Source: Chitinophagales bacterium
GTDB taxonomy: Bacteria > Bacteroidota > Bacteroidia > Chitinophagales > Chitinophagaceae
DNA length: 64,000 bases
Assembly (NCBI GenBank): GCA_017303855.1
Contig: JAFLBL010000006.1
Coordinates: 1-64,000 of the forward strand
Direction of reading: 5' to 3'
Part shown: one piece after another, positions 1 through 7,934 of the stretch
How the letters are laid out: each line of letters begins with the position of its first letter
How positions within the stretch are numbered: the first letter of the stretch is position 1
The notes under the pieces: model-generated
Told to the model about the DNA's origin: nothing
Seen by the model: only the letters and a program-made list of their open reading frames with translations
The model's database searches: none
Position numbers and translations under genes: made by a program

Positions 1-2
1 CA

Positions 3-83
3 CAAATCAAACACCCAATATCCGGTATGAACAATCGATTCAAAGAGCTGCTTGACAGTATCAGTAAAAGAAAGAAATCTTAA
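3..83 (+). CDS. C-terminal tail of an unknown protein (5' end outside window)
   Basis: An open frame enters from the left edge and stops at 81-83, giving 26 residues that end in a lysine-rich tail (SKRKKS). Nothing in it identifies a family. It could equally be an internal fragment of a decayed gene, because the next 200 bases contain other short open pieces and the region is AT-rich. A real gene continuing to the left is the simplest reading, but the support is weak. Confidence 0.3.
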   Translation, partial: QIKHPISGMNNRFKELLDSISKRKKS

Positions 84-84
84 C

Positions 85-294
85 GTAGCTAACGACCCAA
101 CTGGTCCTAAATATGGGGAGTATTATAATCCGAACTATTCGACGAAAACTTATAATGATTAAAGAAATGCAATGCCGCTAACATCGGGTTTCGTGCAATG
201 GCCATCAAAATATTTTCTCATCGACAGAATAAAACCCAGCGACATAAGGGCTGGCACGGCCTCTTTTGAATTTGGTCTAAAAAAAGAACTTTAA
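85..294 (+). pseudogene. Possible remnant coding tail, one in-frame stop
   Basis: In frame 1 a protein-like stretch rich in Tyr, Asn and Pro ends with TAA at 160-162. The same frame then stays open to TAA at 292-294, with an ATG at 172 giving a 40-residue peptide ending FGLKKEL. The two halves in one frame separated by a single stop suggest a decayed gene end, perhaps the variable tail of a polymorphic or RHS-type protein. That family guess rests only on general look. It may be chance. Confidence 0.2.
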
Positions 295-414
295 CCCCAG
301 GAAGGAGCTTTGGCAGCCCAACTTTAGGAATCACGGATCGACCACTGCACAAAGCCTGCCAGTAATGTGTGATGGTTGGTATTTTATCAGCATGTAAAGC
401 TTTTTGTAGATTTC

Positions 415-594
415 CTATAGAAACTCACAATAGCCATAAGCATCTTTTTCATCTATTTGCTTTATTTCTATTTGTCTTCCTCTAAGGATCACTGAAATAC
501 GAGGCTTTAGAATAGTTAGTTGATTTCCATCTTTATTAAATATTCTTACATCGCCTGGTCCCATCATGAATATCTTTATCCATTTATGCTCCAT
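415..594 (-). CDS. Small hypothetical protein (59 aa)
   Basis: An ATG at 594 opens a 59-residue frame ending in TAG at 415-417. The protein starts MEHKWIKIF and has alternating charged and beta-branched residues (ILRGRQIEIKQIDEKDAYG), as in a small beta-rich domain. No family is recognised. Codon use is AT-rich, unlike most of the window, which fits a horizontally acquired or accessory gene. A perfect 28-bp palindrome lies 67 bp upstream of its start. A gene this small next to decayed fragments could be an orphan immunity or antitoxin gene, but that is a guess. Confidence 0.45.
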   Translation of the reverse strand: MEHKWIKIFMMGPGDVRIFNKDGNQLTILKPRISVILRGRQIEIKQIDEKDAYGYCEFL

Positions 595-660
595 TTAATT
601 AGTTTGAGCAGTCTAAATTATTGACTGAATTGGTTTTTGTAGATAAATAATAAAATGAAT

Positions 661-688
661 AACTATTAAAAATATATTTTTAATAGTT
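661..688. promoter_or_regulatory. 28-bp perfect palindrome, AT-rich
   Basis: Positions 661-688 read identically on both strands (arms AACTATTAAAAATA and TATTTTTAATAGTT, no loop). It lies between the 5' end of the small minus-strand gene (start 594) and the GH43 fragment. It could be an operator for a dimeric regulator, a bidirectional terminator, or a recombination site. Sequence alone does not decide. Confidence 0.5.
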
Positions 689-882
689 GGTTTACTGAAA
701 TACATTCTAAAATTCTTATTTTATATTGTATTATTTTTAAATACCATACAGCCTTTTTTTCCACAATAATGAAAACTGATACACATTATTTTATCAGTTA
801 TTTACTTGCACAAACTAAGCGTCATGGTTTAGGATCGGATCTAGATTTTGGTATTATGTACTTATGGGTTCTTCAACCTCTT

Positions 883-1218
883 TTATTTCACCCTCATCCA
901 ATCCACCTCCACCCATCCCCCCACTTCCTTCGGCGCATAATTAAACAACCCGAACCGATACCCCATAAAATGCGGCAGGGTGTATTTCATCGGAAGGGGA
1001 GCACCGGCCTGGTTCCAGGTCTTGCCATTGGTGCTGAAGTAGAAAAGGGCGGTATCGGTCATGTTACGGAAATCGCAGTCGGCACGGAGCCAGATCTTTT
1101 GCTTTTTTAATGTAAGGACAGGATATTCAACCGTCTGTCCGTTTTCCGTGTTCACCATAATTAACTGCAGCAGCCCGCCTGATTTTTTTATACTGATATA
1201 ACCGCATTGCTTCTGCAA
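883..1218 (-). pseudogene. C-terminal fragment of a GH43-type glycosidase
   Basis: The last 110 residues of a glycoside hydrolase family 43 protein (beta-xylosidase / arabinofuranosidase type) are recognisable as its C-terminal beta-sandwich domain. The tell-tale pieces are ALFYFSTNGKTWNQAG, the strand MGYRFGLFNYAPKE and the ending GGWVEVDWMRV. Full-length family members have more than 500 residues, with the catalytic five-blade propeller in front. No propeller sequence is found upstream in any frame, and the only possible start is a TTG. This is therefore a 5'-truncated relic, presumably cut by the event that brought in the AT-rich DNA next to it. Confidence 0.7.
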
Positions 1219-1348
1219 GACACCCCGCCACTCAATATCTCCAGCACGATAATAAACCCGAGACAGTAAGAGAAGTATGAGTTATACAGTGCGAACAAGT
1301 GCAGCCGGTTTTTAGTGAAACAAATTCCCGGAAGATAAGCCAACCCTA

Positions 1349-1945
1349 TTACAGATTGCGTTTCCGCCACTGGATGATATAACGGTCAATTGCGCTCAAA
1401 TCTTTATTGATTTCTTCAATATCAAATGCGTTTGCATCAAAATCCCTGGAGATCCAGGAGCCGATATCTCCATGGTCAGGGTGCGCTTTATTGTTCAGGA
1501 CATCAAGCAGATAATAATAGTGATGAATATTCAGGCAATCATCCGGCGGGGAGGCCATTTCCCCGTCCAGGCAAACGGGGTAACTGTCGGTGGCAATGGC
1601 ATCGTCAAAATCCAGTACTTCAATCGTATGCTCCCAGTTTGCTCCGAAATCGTATTCATACTGAATGGTTTCTCCCACACTGCTGATAATATCCCGCAGC
1701 AGGGTTGTATCGGCATCCAGCAGATTATTTATATCTAAACCATCCTCAATTCCATCATTAAAGACCAATCCAATCCGGTACCCTTCAGTGTTGAACTCAA
1801 ACAGGTGGTAATTCTTCCATCCCATGGCAATCTGTATAGTATGATGGAGTTCGGCAAAGCTAATATCAGAATTAACAGCCAGCTCGCGCCAGATCAGTGG
1901 CGCTGAATCATTGAGCGAAATATTCAGGCGGATGATGTCTTTCAT
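1349..1945 (-). CDS. Plasmid pRiA4b ORF-3-like family protein
   Basis: A 198-residue protein with the hallmarks of the pRiA4b ORF-3 (IS1096 TnpR-like) family: an N-terminal strand leading into PLIWRELAV, the helix AELHHTIQIAMGW, then YHLFEF, and the characteristic YEYDFGANWEHTIEV block in the middle. The C-terminal part is acidic, with DFDANAFDIEEINKDL. Family members are common in bacteria and often travel on mobile elements. Their biochemical role is not established and I do not assign one. The gene stands alone between relic fragments on both sides, consistent with an accessory location. Confidence 0.85.
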   Translation of the reverse strand: MKDIIRLNISLNDSAPLIWRELAVNSDISFAELHHTIQIAMGWKNYHLFEFNTEGYRIGLVFNDGIEDGLDINNLLDADTTLLRDIISSVGETIQYEYDFGANWEHTIEVLDFDDAIATDSYPVCLDGEMASPPDDCLNIHHYYYLLDVLNNKAHPDHGDIGSWISRDFDANAFDIEEINKDLSAIDRYIIQWRKRNL

Positions 1946-1996
1946 GTAGAAATATTGACAATAAATTTATTTTATTTTTTGTCATTTGTGGTAGGT

Positions 1997-2167
1997 TCAT
2001 TTCAAGATTCTTTCCACCTCTACCAACCCCTTATTCACCCCTATAATCCGATACACCCCAACCACCATCAACTTCGTCGGATACTCCTCAATCCCATACC
2101 TGTAATACGGAATGCTGTATATCCGGATCCCCACTTTCCAGCCTGTTAGCAGGTAAAAGCTGCAGAT
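1997..2167 (-). pseudogene. C-terminal fragment of an unknown protein
   Basis: Fifty-six residues are open upstream to a stop, with no ATG near the 5' end. They include LTGWKVGIRIYSIPYYRYG and finish GLVEVERILK. The composition is protein-like (strand-turn-strand with many aromatic residues), so it looks like the tail of a lost gene rather than noise. The family is not recognised. Confidence 0.35.
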
Positions 2168-2245
2168 TTAAAACCAGCTTTTCTCTCCATTTACGGAACC
2201 CTCGTAAACCAACAAACAGGCCCAAAGCAACCCGTTTAGTCCACT

Positions 2246-2280
2246 ACTTAAAACTTACTACTTATCACTTACAACTTACC
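2246..2280 (+). repeat. Heptamer array (ACTTANN)x5
   Basis: Five exact-phase 7-bp units start at 2246, 2253, 2260, 2267 and 2274, all ACTTA plus two variable bases. The last unit runs into the probable -7 box TACCTTTG (2277-2284) of the gene at 2290, so here the array lies on the promoter side of a gene. Confidence 0.8.
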
Positions 2281-2284
2281 TTTG
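2277..2284 (+). promoter_or_regulatory. Bacteroidota -7 box TACCTTTG
   Basis: TACCTTTG matches the TAnnTTTG -7 consensus of the Bacteroidota primary sigma factor. It lies only 5 bp before the ATG at 2290, so the transcript would be leaderless or nearly so. No convincing -33 TTG is seen. Confidence 0.5.
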
Positions 2285-2289
2285 CCCCC

Positions 2290-3573
2290 ATGAAACCAAA
2301 ACTCCTTATCCTCCTCCTCCTCCTGGCAGCATCAACCTCCTTCGGTCAAAACTGCAGAGGACTGATCGACAGCTCCAATCTGTTTTATGATCAGAAGAAT
2401 TTTAAGCAGGGCCTCGTGTATTTTAAAAAGGCCGTGGCATTGAAGTGTGACATGAACAATATCCATTTCTACAACGGGGCCTGTATTGCTTCGCTGTCGG
2501 GACAACCCGCGCTGGCCAACCAATGGCTGCTGCGTTCGGTGGAATTGGGCTATAGCGATACCCTGCATATGGCTGAAGACAAGGACCTGGACCCCATCCG
2601 GAATACGCCTGGTTACAAACAGGTGATCCTGAAAATCCGGAAAGACGGGGAGGCAATGATGAAGGAACTGCAGGCGTTGAAGCCGGAAACGGATTACTAT
2701 TTCGCCGTGCCTTATTGCAGCAAGGGCAAGTGGGGCTGGATGCATATAAAGACAGGAAAAGCGCTTACGGCTGCCCGCTATGAATTTACCGATTTTGAGA
2801 GCGGCCGCGGGCTGTACTTCGTTTCCAGGGGACAGGGCTATTTCTGGACCCGCGAGGGAAAACTGCAGCTGGATAAAGATCAGGAATACATTGAGGATGC
2901 TGCCCCCGTGGGACTGATGGATATGCCCCAGGAACCGGAACCGAAAAAAGAAGACGGGTTTTCGGAATACAACGGACGGATCCTTTCTTTCTCCGATAAA
3001 CTACAGTACGTTTCACTCCTGACTTCCTATTACAAGGGCCGGCCGCTGGGGGTGGCGCTGAACAAACAAGGGCTGAATGCCATCATCCGCTCCGATGGCA
3101 GCATACAGGAGCCCTTCGGCTATCAATACAAACAGATCGTGACGGTGAACCGCTACAGAGATGTCCCGCTGGTACAACTGGTAAAAGAAGGAGAGACGCT
3201 CTATACGCTCTGGTCACTGGAAGGAGAACAGGTGCTTAAAGATCCCTTTACCGAACGACGGGAAGTGAGCAATTATGGTTATAACCCGATCCTCAGCCGC
3301 TCTTTCTTTACGGGCCTCCCTCTCGGGAAGTATATGATCTTTACTACCGCGAAGGGCTCCCTTGTCTACAGCCTCGAACAACTACGTCCCCTTACCGGCT
3401 ATTACGATAAGATCATGATGGCTAATGGCCGCACCAACGACAACTCCCGTCTGGGCAGTTATGGTAATTCCGGTATCAGCGTGCCTTATTTTCTCGTGGA
3501 AAAGAAGGGAGAGGTTTTTTATGTGGATACGGAGGGAAAGGAATTGCGGATGGTGAAGACGGGGGTTAAGTGA
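2290..3573 (+). CDS. Secreted TPR/WG-repeat-like protein of unknown function
   Basis: A 427-residue protein with a clear Sec signal peptide (MKPKLLILLLLLAASTSFG, cleavage near residue 19). Residues 25-110 resemble two tetratricopeptide helical hairpins (FYDQKNFKQGLVYFKKAVAL). The rest is beta-rich, with a KGKWGWMHIKTGKAL motif like the WG repeat (Trp-Gly, then a turn and Lys-rich strand) and a late echo of it. Such proteins are exported and probably bind other proteins or peptides. No catalytic motif is seen. It stands alone, with a -7 box immediately upstream and a hairpin-rich non-coding stretch downstream. Confidence 0.75.
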   Translation: MKPKLLILLLLLAASTSFGQNCRGLIDSSNLFYDQKNFKQGLVYFKKAVALKCDMNNIHFYNGACIASLSGQPALANQWLLRSVELGYSDTLHMAEDKDLDPIRNTPGYKQVILKIRKDGEAMMKELQALKPETDYYFAVPYCSKGKWGWMHIKTGKALTAARYEFTDFESGRGLYFVSRGQGYFWTREGKLQLDKDQEYIEDAAPVGLMDMPQEPEPKKEDGFSEYNGRILSFSDKLQYVSLLTSYYKGRPLGVALNKQGLNAIIRSDGSIQEPFGYQYKQIVTVNRYRDVPLVQLVKEGETLYTLWSLEGEQVLKDPFTERREVSNYGYNPILSRSFFTGLPLGKYMIFTTAKGSLVYSLEQLRPLTGYYDKIMMANGRTNDNSRLGSYGNSGISVPYFLVEKKGEVFYVDTEGKELRMVKTGVK

Positions 3574-4051
3574 ATGGGGGGTGAAAACGGGTTGGTAAAT
3601 GCGGTTCCTTCAAAGCTGCAAGCTTTGAAGGGGTATTCTGTAAGGAATATTAAATATATGAGGGCTTTTGCTACGGCTTACCCTCTATTTATGCAGCAAG
3701 TGGCTGCATAATCTCAAGACGCTGAAAAACAGAGCCTTATAATTGTGCAGCAGCTTGCTGCACAATTACCCTGGGCGCACCATCAGGTATTACTGGACAA
3801 ACTGAAAACTACAGAGGAAAGGGAATTGTCTCTGTGAGAGTTTAATAAAAGATATAGATGCCTGTTTCTTCAAAGCTTGCAGCTTTGAAGGGGTATGTTG
3901 TCGCTTTCAGCAACGGATGGGTATGTATGAAGTTGTTGACCTTAATTAGAAAAGCGAGTTCAGTCGGTTTAAACAAGATCGGGTCCAAGACCTTATTGTG
4001 CTGATTTTCAGCAGTTAAACAAATAAGCCAGGAATTTTGTATATTAGTTGA
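3574..4051. repeat. Gene-free stretch with four GC-N5-GC hairpins
   Basis: This interval has no credible gene. It carries four strong inverted repeats: 3608-3630 (arm CTTCAAAGC, loop TGCAA), 3691-3709 (arm ATGCAGC, loop AAGTG), 3741-3767 (arm AATTGTGCAGC, loop AGCTT) and 3868-3890 (arm CTTCAAAGC again, loop TTGCA). In each, the stem closes with GC/GC around a 5-nt loop. The last hairpin is followed by GTATGTTGTCGCTTTCAGC (3893-3911), which recurs at 5795-5813. Confidence 0.8.
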
Positions 4052-4393
4052 ATGAAATCTCAATCTGTTATTACTAAAAGGGCTCGTATCATCACCCGCT
4101 CTGGCCTGCGCAAGAGAAGGCGGGTTTATGAGCCGTCCAACGGATTGAGTTTCTCTCAGCTGGAAGATAGCCCTGTTGCTTATCAAAAAATCCGCAGCCT
4201 TGCAAACAGAGCTGGTAACAATGCCGCTGCTGAAGCAAGAGCCAGGGGTTTATCGAGGGTATATTTGAAAAATAATGTACTTATTAAAGTCAGTCATTCT
4301 GGTATCAGCGAGATTCTTCAACCACGCATAAAGCGGGAATATTTTTATATAAAATATAAACCCGAAACGGTTCTGCATGTCATCTCCAAATAA
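4052..4393 (+). CDS. Small basic protein upstream of zeta-toxin-like gene
   Basis: A 113-residue protein with a strongly basic N-terminus (TKRARIITRSGLRKRRRVYEP), a central alanine-rich helix (NRAGNNAAAEARARG) and a beta-rich C-terminus. The family is not recognised. Its last 17 bases overlap the start of the zeta-like gene, so the two are translationally coupled. By position it may be the antitoxin or an accessory protein of that kinase. The basic N-terminus could bind nucleic acid and autoregulate the operon. Both points are inference from context. Confidence 0.7.
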   Translation: MKSQSVITKRARIITRSGLRKRRRVYEPSNGLSFSQLEDSPVAYQKIRSLANRAGNNAAAEARARGLSRVYLKNNVLIKVSHSGISEILQPRIKREYFYIKYKPETVLHVISK

Positions 4394-5129
4394 ACGGCTG
4401 CGAATAATGGCCGGACCTAATGGAAGTGGGAAAAGCACCATTTTACAGGAAGTCCGTAAGCGTTTCTATAGTGGGCCTTTTGTAAATGCGGACGATATCG
4501 AGAAAATTCTAAAGGAAAAAAAAGTACTTAATCTTCCTGCACTTTATGATTTAACCGTTACTGAAGCCTCATTCCAATCCTACCTGAACGGCGAAGGACA
4601 AAGCTGGTTGGCAAAAGCGCAACAGGAAAACACAGCCGTTAATCTTCATTTTACGGATGGCATGTTACTGGTTAACAACGAAACATCTCCTTATGATGCC
4701 GCTATGGCAGCTGATTTTATCAGATTGAATTTGTTAGAGAAAGGAGAGACATTCACTTTTGAAACAGTAATGAGTCATCCGTCTAAAGTTGATTTGTTGC
4801 GGCAAAGTAAAGCGGCTGGGTTTAAAAACTATTTGTATTTTATTTGTACGGCTGATCCGGAAATTAATATATCGAGGGTACATCAACGGGTTCAATTGGG
4901 AGGCCATGCCGTTCCGGATTCAAAAATAATCAAACGCTATCATGAATCACTTCAGGTTCTTCCAGCAATAATACCGCTATGCTATCGTGTTTTTCTTTTT
5001 GATAACTCAACAGAAGAAAGGAGCATAGAACCAGTTGCTGAAATAGATAGTAATAAACGGTTTATCGCAAGAGCAGAATTAATTCCCTGGTGGGTTGAAG
5101 AGTTTGTAATTAATAAATTCTACAAATAA
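4377..5129 (+). CDS. Zeta-toxin-like P-loop kinase
   Basis: A 250-residue protein. Residues 12-21 form a Walker A loop (AGPNGSGKST), followed by VNADDIEK, the strand-helix region expected after the P-loop in the zeta toxin / UDP-GlcNAc kinase family. FTFETVMSHPSKVDLL and a late basic RVHQRVQLGGHAVPDSKI give the substrate-side and lid arginines typical of this family. Zeta toxins phosphorylate UDP-N-acetylglucosamine and block wall synthesis, but many chromosomal relatives have unknown substrates, so the toxin role is inferred. The start overlaps the preceding 113-aa gene by 17 bp, giving a two-gene operon. Confidence 0.8.
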   Translation: MSSPNKRLRIMAGPNGSGKSTILQEVRKRFYSGPFVNADDIEKILKEKKVLNLPALYDLTVTEASFQSYLNGEGQSWLAKAQQENTAVNLHFTDGMLLVNNETSPYDAAMAADFIRLNLLEKGETFTFETVMSHPSKVDLLRQSKAAGFKNYLYFICTADPEINISRVHQRVQLGGHAVPDSKIIKRYHESLQVLPAIIPLCYRVFLFDNSTEERSIEPVAEIDSNKRFIARAELIPWWVEEFVINKFYK

Positions 5130-5205
5130 GAAAATAATTCTTAGTTCAGCCTGTTCTCTTTAGTGGAATACAAAAACTGTTTCTATTTATTAATTCAATT
5201 GTGTT

Positions 5206-5550
5206 ATGGCAAGCCCCGTTTTCTTTGATAGCATTAATCGAGCCGCTATTGTGCTTACTCAAAAACAACCGTTTAACGACTGGGTCCGGTCCATAGACCC
5301 CACTGTGAATCCGGAAGAAATTCAGGAACCAGGTTTGTATCTGATTCCGGACTTTGAAACGGCAGAAGAAATGGAAGAGTGGATTAAGTTGTTCTGGGAT
5401 CTTTTGTTTAAAGATCAGATGAATAACTGGTATATGGATGAAAAGCTTTGGGTTAAGAACCGTAGTCCGGACCTGTTCAAAAAATATTTTTCTTACACAC
5501 TCATTCCATTAGTACTAGACATATCTGATGATCCGCTGGAAACATACTGA
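5206..5550 (+). CDS. Conserved-looking small hypothetical protein
   Basis: A 114-residue acidic protein with no signal peptide or membrane segment. It contains KQPFNDWVRSIDP, a PGLYLIPDFETAEEMEEWI block and a Trp-rich middle (MNNWYMDEKLWVKNR), a layout typical of small cytoplasmic alpha/beta proteins. I do not recognise a named domain. It lies 76 bp after the zeta-like kinase on the same strand and could be co-transcribed, but has no visible functional link. Confidence 0.65.
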   Translation: MASPVFFDSINRAAIVLTQKQPFNDWVRSIDPTVNPEEIQEPGLYLIPDFETAEEMEEWIKLFWDLLFKDQMNNWYMDEKLWVKNRSPDLFKKYFSYTLIPLVLDISDDPLETY

Positions 5551-6087
5551 TTTAAATGGCCAGTCGCCGGCCTGCAGGGTCACCGGTTTTTTTAGTCACT
5601 GATTATTGTCAATAAGATCCGGGCTGGATCGGTGGGGCTGGCGTTGCTGAATAATGGGAATAAGAGCAGGAGGAGATAAGGGAGGGGTTACTTATAGCGG
5701 ACGGTTGTTGAGTTTGCAAGATAGCGTGTTTTCTGGATCCCGGTTGTTTGTGTGTTAGTAATCGCGGTTCCCGAAAAGCTTTCAGCTTTGAGGGAGTATG
5801 TTGTCGCTTTCAGCGATTCCGGTAATTGCCCCAATGCCCGCTCAACGAGGCTTCCAGCCTCGTCTGTATTATAACCGCGTTGTCAAGTTGTATTGGCGGT
5901 ATCAGCATCTGTATTTCCATTTGGCGGGGCCAGCAGAGTGACAGTAGTCCCGCAATAGAAATCTCTCTTGGCAGTAAAACGCATTTATTGCGGGACGTAT
6001 CGAAGGATAATACAGCGAAAAGTATTGCTTCACCGCCCTTCACCCCCCACTCACCGATTCGCCTTTGTCCCGCATACCCGTGTTCCG
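5551..6087. repeat. Gene-free stretch with three GC-N5-GC hairpins
   Basis: No credible gene is present. Hairpins occur at 5775-5789 (AAAGC, loop TTTCA), 5804-5816 (TCGC, loop TTTCA) and 5845-5863 (ACGAGGC, loop TTCCA). The composite 5782-5813 repeats the arrangement at 3880-3911 almost word for word. The ACGAGGC stem recurs at 53266-53284 with a different loop. Confidence 0.75.
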
Positions 6088-6095
6088 CACCTTTG
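6088..6095 (+). promoter_or_regulatory. Probable -7 box CACCTTTG
   Basis: CACCTTTG lies 20 bp upstream of the ATG at 6116 and departs from TAnnTTTG at the first base. It supports starting the hydrolase at 6116 rather than at the upstream in-frame TTG at 6065, which precedes this box. Confidence 0.4.
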
Positions 6096-6115
6096 CTGAA
6101 ATAGTTAATTTACTC

Positions 6116-7108
6116 ATGTCCTTTTTCAAATCATTTGGCCGAAGGCCGGGGAAATCATTACAGCTACAGTATAGTCAGCTGCCGAATTATAAAGACGGTC
6201 AGTTTCAGAATCCCGTTCCCACCCCTGCACTGGCAGAGGGACAAACCATGCCGAAGATCCTGTGGGAGTTTTTTAAAAAACATCCGGAGACGAGTCCGGC
6301 GCAGCCGCTTCCTGTTGTGCAAACCGATCTGATTAACCTGGATCCTGCAGAGAATGTGCTGGTATGGTTCGGACACAGCTCTTATTTTATTCAGCTGGAC
6401 GGCAAACGCTTCCTGGTGGACCCGGTCTTCAGCGGCAATGCTTCGCCGATACCGGGTTCACTAAAATCTTTTCCCGGGACGAATACCTACCAGGCTGCGG
6501 ATATGCCGGCGATTGACTTTCTGCTGATCACGCATGATCACTGGGATCACCTTGATTATACAACCATTCAGCAATTAAAACATAAAACCGGACAGGTGAT
6601 CTGCGGTCTCGGGGTGGGGGAACATTTTCGTTACTGGGGCTGGCCGGATACTCAGCTTACAGAACGCAACTGGTATGATACGATTGACCTGGCACCCGGC
6701 TTTACGATTACTCTCACACCCGCCCGTCATTTTTCCGGCCGCACGTTTAAACGCAATGTATCGCTCTGGACTTCTTATGTGCTGCAAACGCCATCCGCCA
6801 GGCTTTTCCTCGGGGGCGACAGTGGCTATGGTCCTCATTTCAAAACCATCGGCGAGCAGTATGGTCCCTTTGACCTGGCCCTGCTGGATTGCGGACAATA
6901 CAATAAAAACTGGCCCTATATCCATTCCACCCCGGAGGAAGTGATACAGGAAGTAAAGGTCCTCCGCGCCAAAAGCTTTATACCCGTACATCATTCCAAA
7001 TTCAAACTGGCCCAGCATCCCTGGTACGAACCGGTGGAAAGAGTGAAGCAACTGGCGGAAGGAATGAATATGATTGAGCCGGTGATAGGGAAGAAAGTTA
7101 GTAGTTAG
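6116..7108 (+). CDS. Metallo-beta-lactamase-fold hydrolase, NAPE-PLD-like
   Basis: A 330-residue protein from the ATG at 6116. The metal site HDHWDH lies at residues 140-145 (HxHxDH), with a later GGDSGYG aspartate and a C-terminal PVHHSKF histidine pair. LVWFGHSSYFIQLDGK and FLVDPVFS precede it, the signature of the N-acylphosphatidylethanolamine-phospholipase-D-like / RomA branch (L-ascorbate-lactonase-like folds). The substrate cannot be read from sequence. The last codons (Val-Ser-Ser-stop) are made of the first units of a heptamer repeat array, so the natural C-terminus seems to have been overwritten or extended by the repeat. Confidence 0.85.
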   Translation: MSFFKSFGRRPGKSLQLQYSQLPNYKDGQFQNPVPTPALAEGQTMPKILWEFFKKHPETSPAQPLPVVQTDLINLDPAENVLVWFGHSSYFIQLDGKRFLVDPVFSGNASPIPGSLKSFPGTNTYQAADMPAIDFLLITHDHWDHLDYTTIQQLKHKTGQVICGLGVGEHFRYWGWPDTQLTERNWYDTIDLAPGFTITLTPARHFSGRTFKRNVSLWTSYVLQTPSARLFLGGDSGYGPHFKTIGEQYGPFDLALLDCGQYNKNWPYIHSTPEEVIQEVKVLRAKSFIPVHHSKFKLAQHPWYEPVERVKQLAEGMNMIEPVIGKKVSS

Positions 7109-7222
7109 TAGTCGGGAGATAGTAGTCGGGAGTCGGGAGTCGGGAGTTAGGAGTCGGGAGTCAGGAGTCGGGAGTTAGGAGTCGGGAGTCGGGAGTCAGG
7201 AGTCGGGAGTCGGGAGTCAACA
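7097..7222 (+). repeat. Heptamer array, 18 units (GTNNGNA type)
   Basis: Eighteen consecutive 7-bp units in perfect phase, mostly GTCGGGA with variants GTTAGTA, GTTAGGA, GATAGTA and GTCAGGA. The first unit begins inside the coding sequence and supplies the final codons and stop of the hydrolase gene. It is the longest such array in the window. Confidence 0.95.
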
Positions 7223-7255
7223 GCCGGTCCTTTGAACAAGATTTTATTATAATAA

Positions 7256-7281
7256 AAAGCATCTCGTTTACGAAATGCTTT
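7256..7281. terminator. Bidirectional hairpin terminator
   Basis: AAAGCAT and ATGCTTT arms continue, across one mismatch, into TCG/CGA around a TTTA loop, with flanking A and T runs. It sits between the converging hydrolase (+) and response regulator (-) genes. Confidence 0.55.
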
Positions 7282-7282
7282 C

Positions 7283-7310
7283 GTACTTCGTACTTAGTAC
7301 CTCGTACTTG
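7283..7310 (-). repeat. Heptamer array (GTACTTC type)x4
   Basis: Four 7-bp units (GTACTTC, GTACTTA, GTACCTC, GTACTTG). The array ends exactly at the base before the stop codon of the response regulator gene (7311-7313). The same unit family recurs at 34760-34780 and 36442-36482. Confidence 0.9.
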
Positions 7311-7934
7311 CTATATCATATTGTTTCTTACGGCCAGCTTTATCAATCCCGCCGTATTATTCACCCCAAACTTCGTAAGCAGGTTCTTCCGGTGACTGTC
7401 AACCGTATGCAGACTGATGAAGAGCTTGGCCGCGATCTGGGGATTGGTGAGGCCGTCGGCGATGAGGAGCAGGACTTCTTTTTCGCGGGTGCTGAGGACG
7501 GGTATGTTATTTAATTCGGTCTTGTCGGCGGGGGAGAGGTTGATGTCGAGACTCATGTACAACTTGCCTTCGTGTACACTGAGGATGGCTTCTTCGATCT
7601 CTTCGCGGGAAGCACTCTTGACGAGATAACCGGCCGCACCGTTCTGGATCATCTGTGAAATATAACTGCGCTCTTTAAAGGTGCTCATGGCGATCACTTT
7701 CACATCGGGGAACTCGTGCCGGATCTTTAAGGCGAGCTCGATGCCGCTGATCTCGGGCATGTTGATATCGGTGATCACGATATGCGGCGTTTCCTTCTTT
7801 ATTAATTCCATGGCGGCATAGGCATCGGCTGCCATACCGCAGAGATCCACAAAGGAGATCTGCTGCAACATACTCTTCATGCCTTCGAGCACCATGGGGT
7901 GATCATCGACCACCAGTAAACGGATCTTATCCAT
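7311..7934 (-). CDS. NarL/FixJ-family response regulator
   Basis: A 207-residue two-domain regulator. The receiver domain (residues 1-120) has the acidic pair D10/D11, phospho-acceptor D56 (VITDINMP), the switch residue in AMST and K106 in GYLVKSA. The C-terminal LuxR-type helix-turn-helix reads LSTREKEVLLLIADG, then NPQIAAKLFISLHTVDSHRK. It would be phosphorylated by the adjacent kinase and act as a transcription factor. The chosen ATG at 7934 overlaps the kinase stop by 8 bp. An ATG at 7943 is also possible. Confidence 0.93.
   Translation of the reverse strand: MDKIRLLVVDDHPMVLEGMKSMLQQISFVDLCGMAADAYAAMELIKKETPHIVITDINMPEISGIELALKIRHEFPDVKVIAMSTFKERSYISQMIQNGAAGYLVKSASREEIEEAILSVHEGKLYMSLDINLSPADKTELNNIPVLSTREKEVLLLIADGLTNPQIAAKLFISLHTVDSHRKNLLTKFGVNNTAGLIKLAVRNNMI

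Noticed and set aside
769..1110. Plus-strand open frame of 113 codons
   Set aside because: It is antisense to the recognisable GH43 fragment and has no family features of its own.
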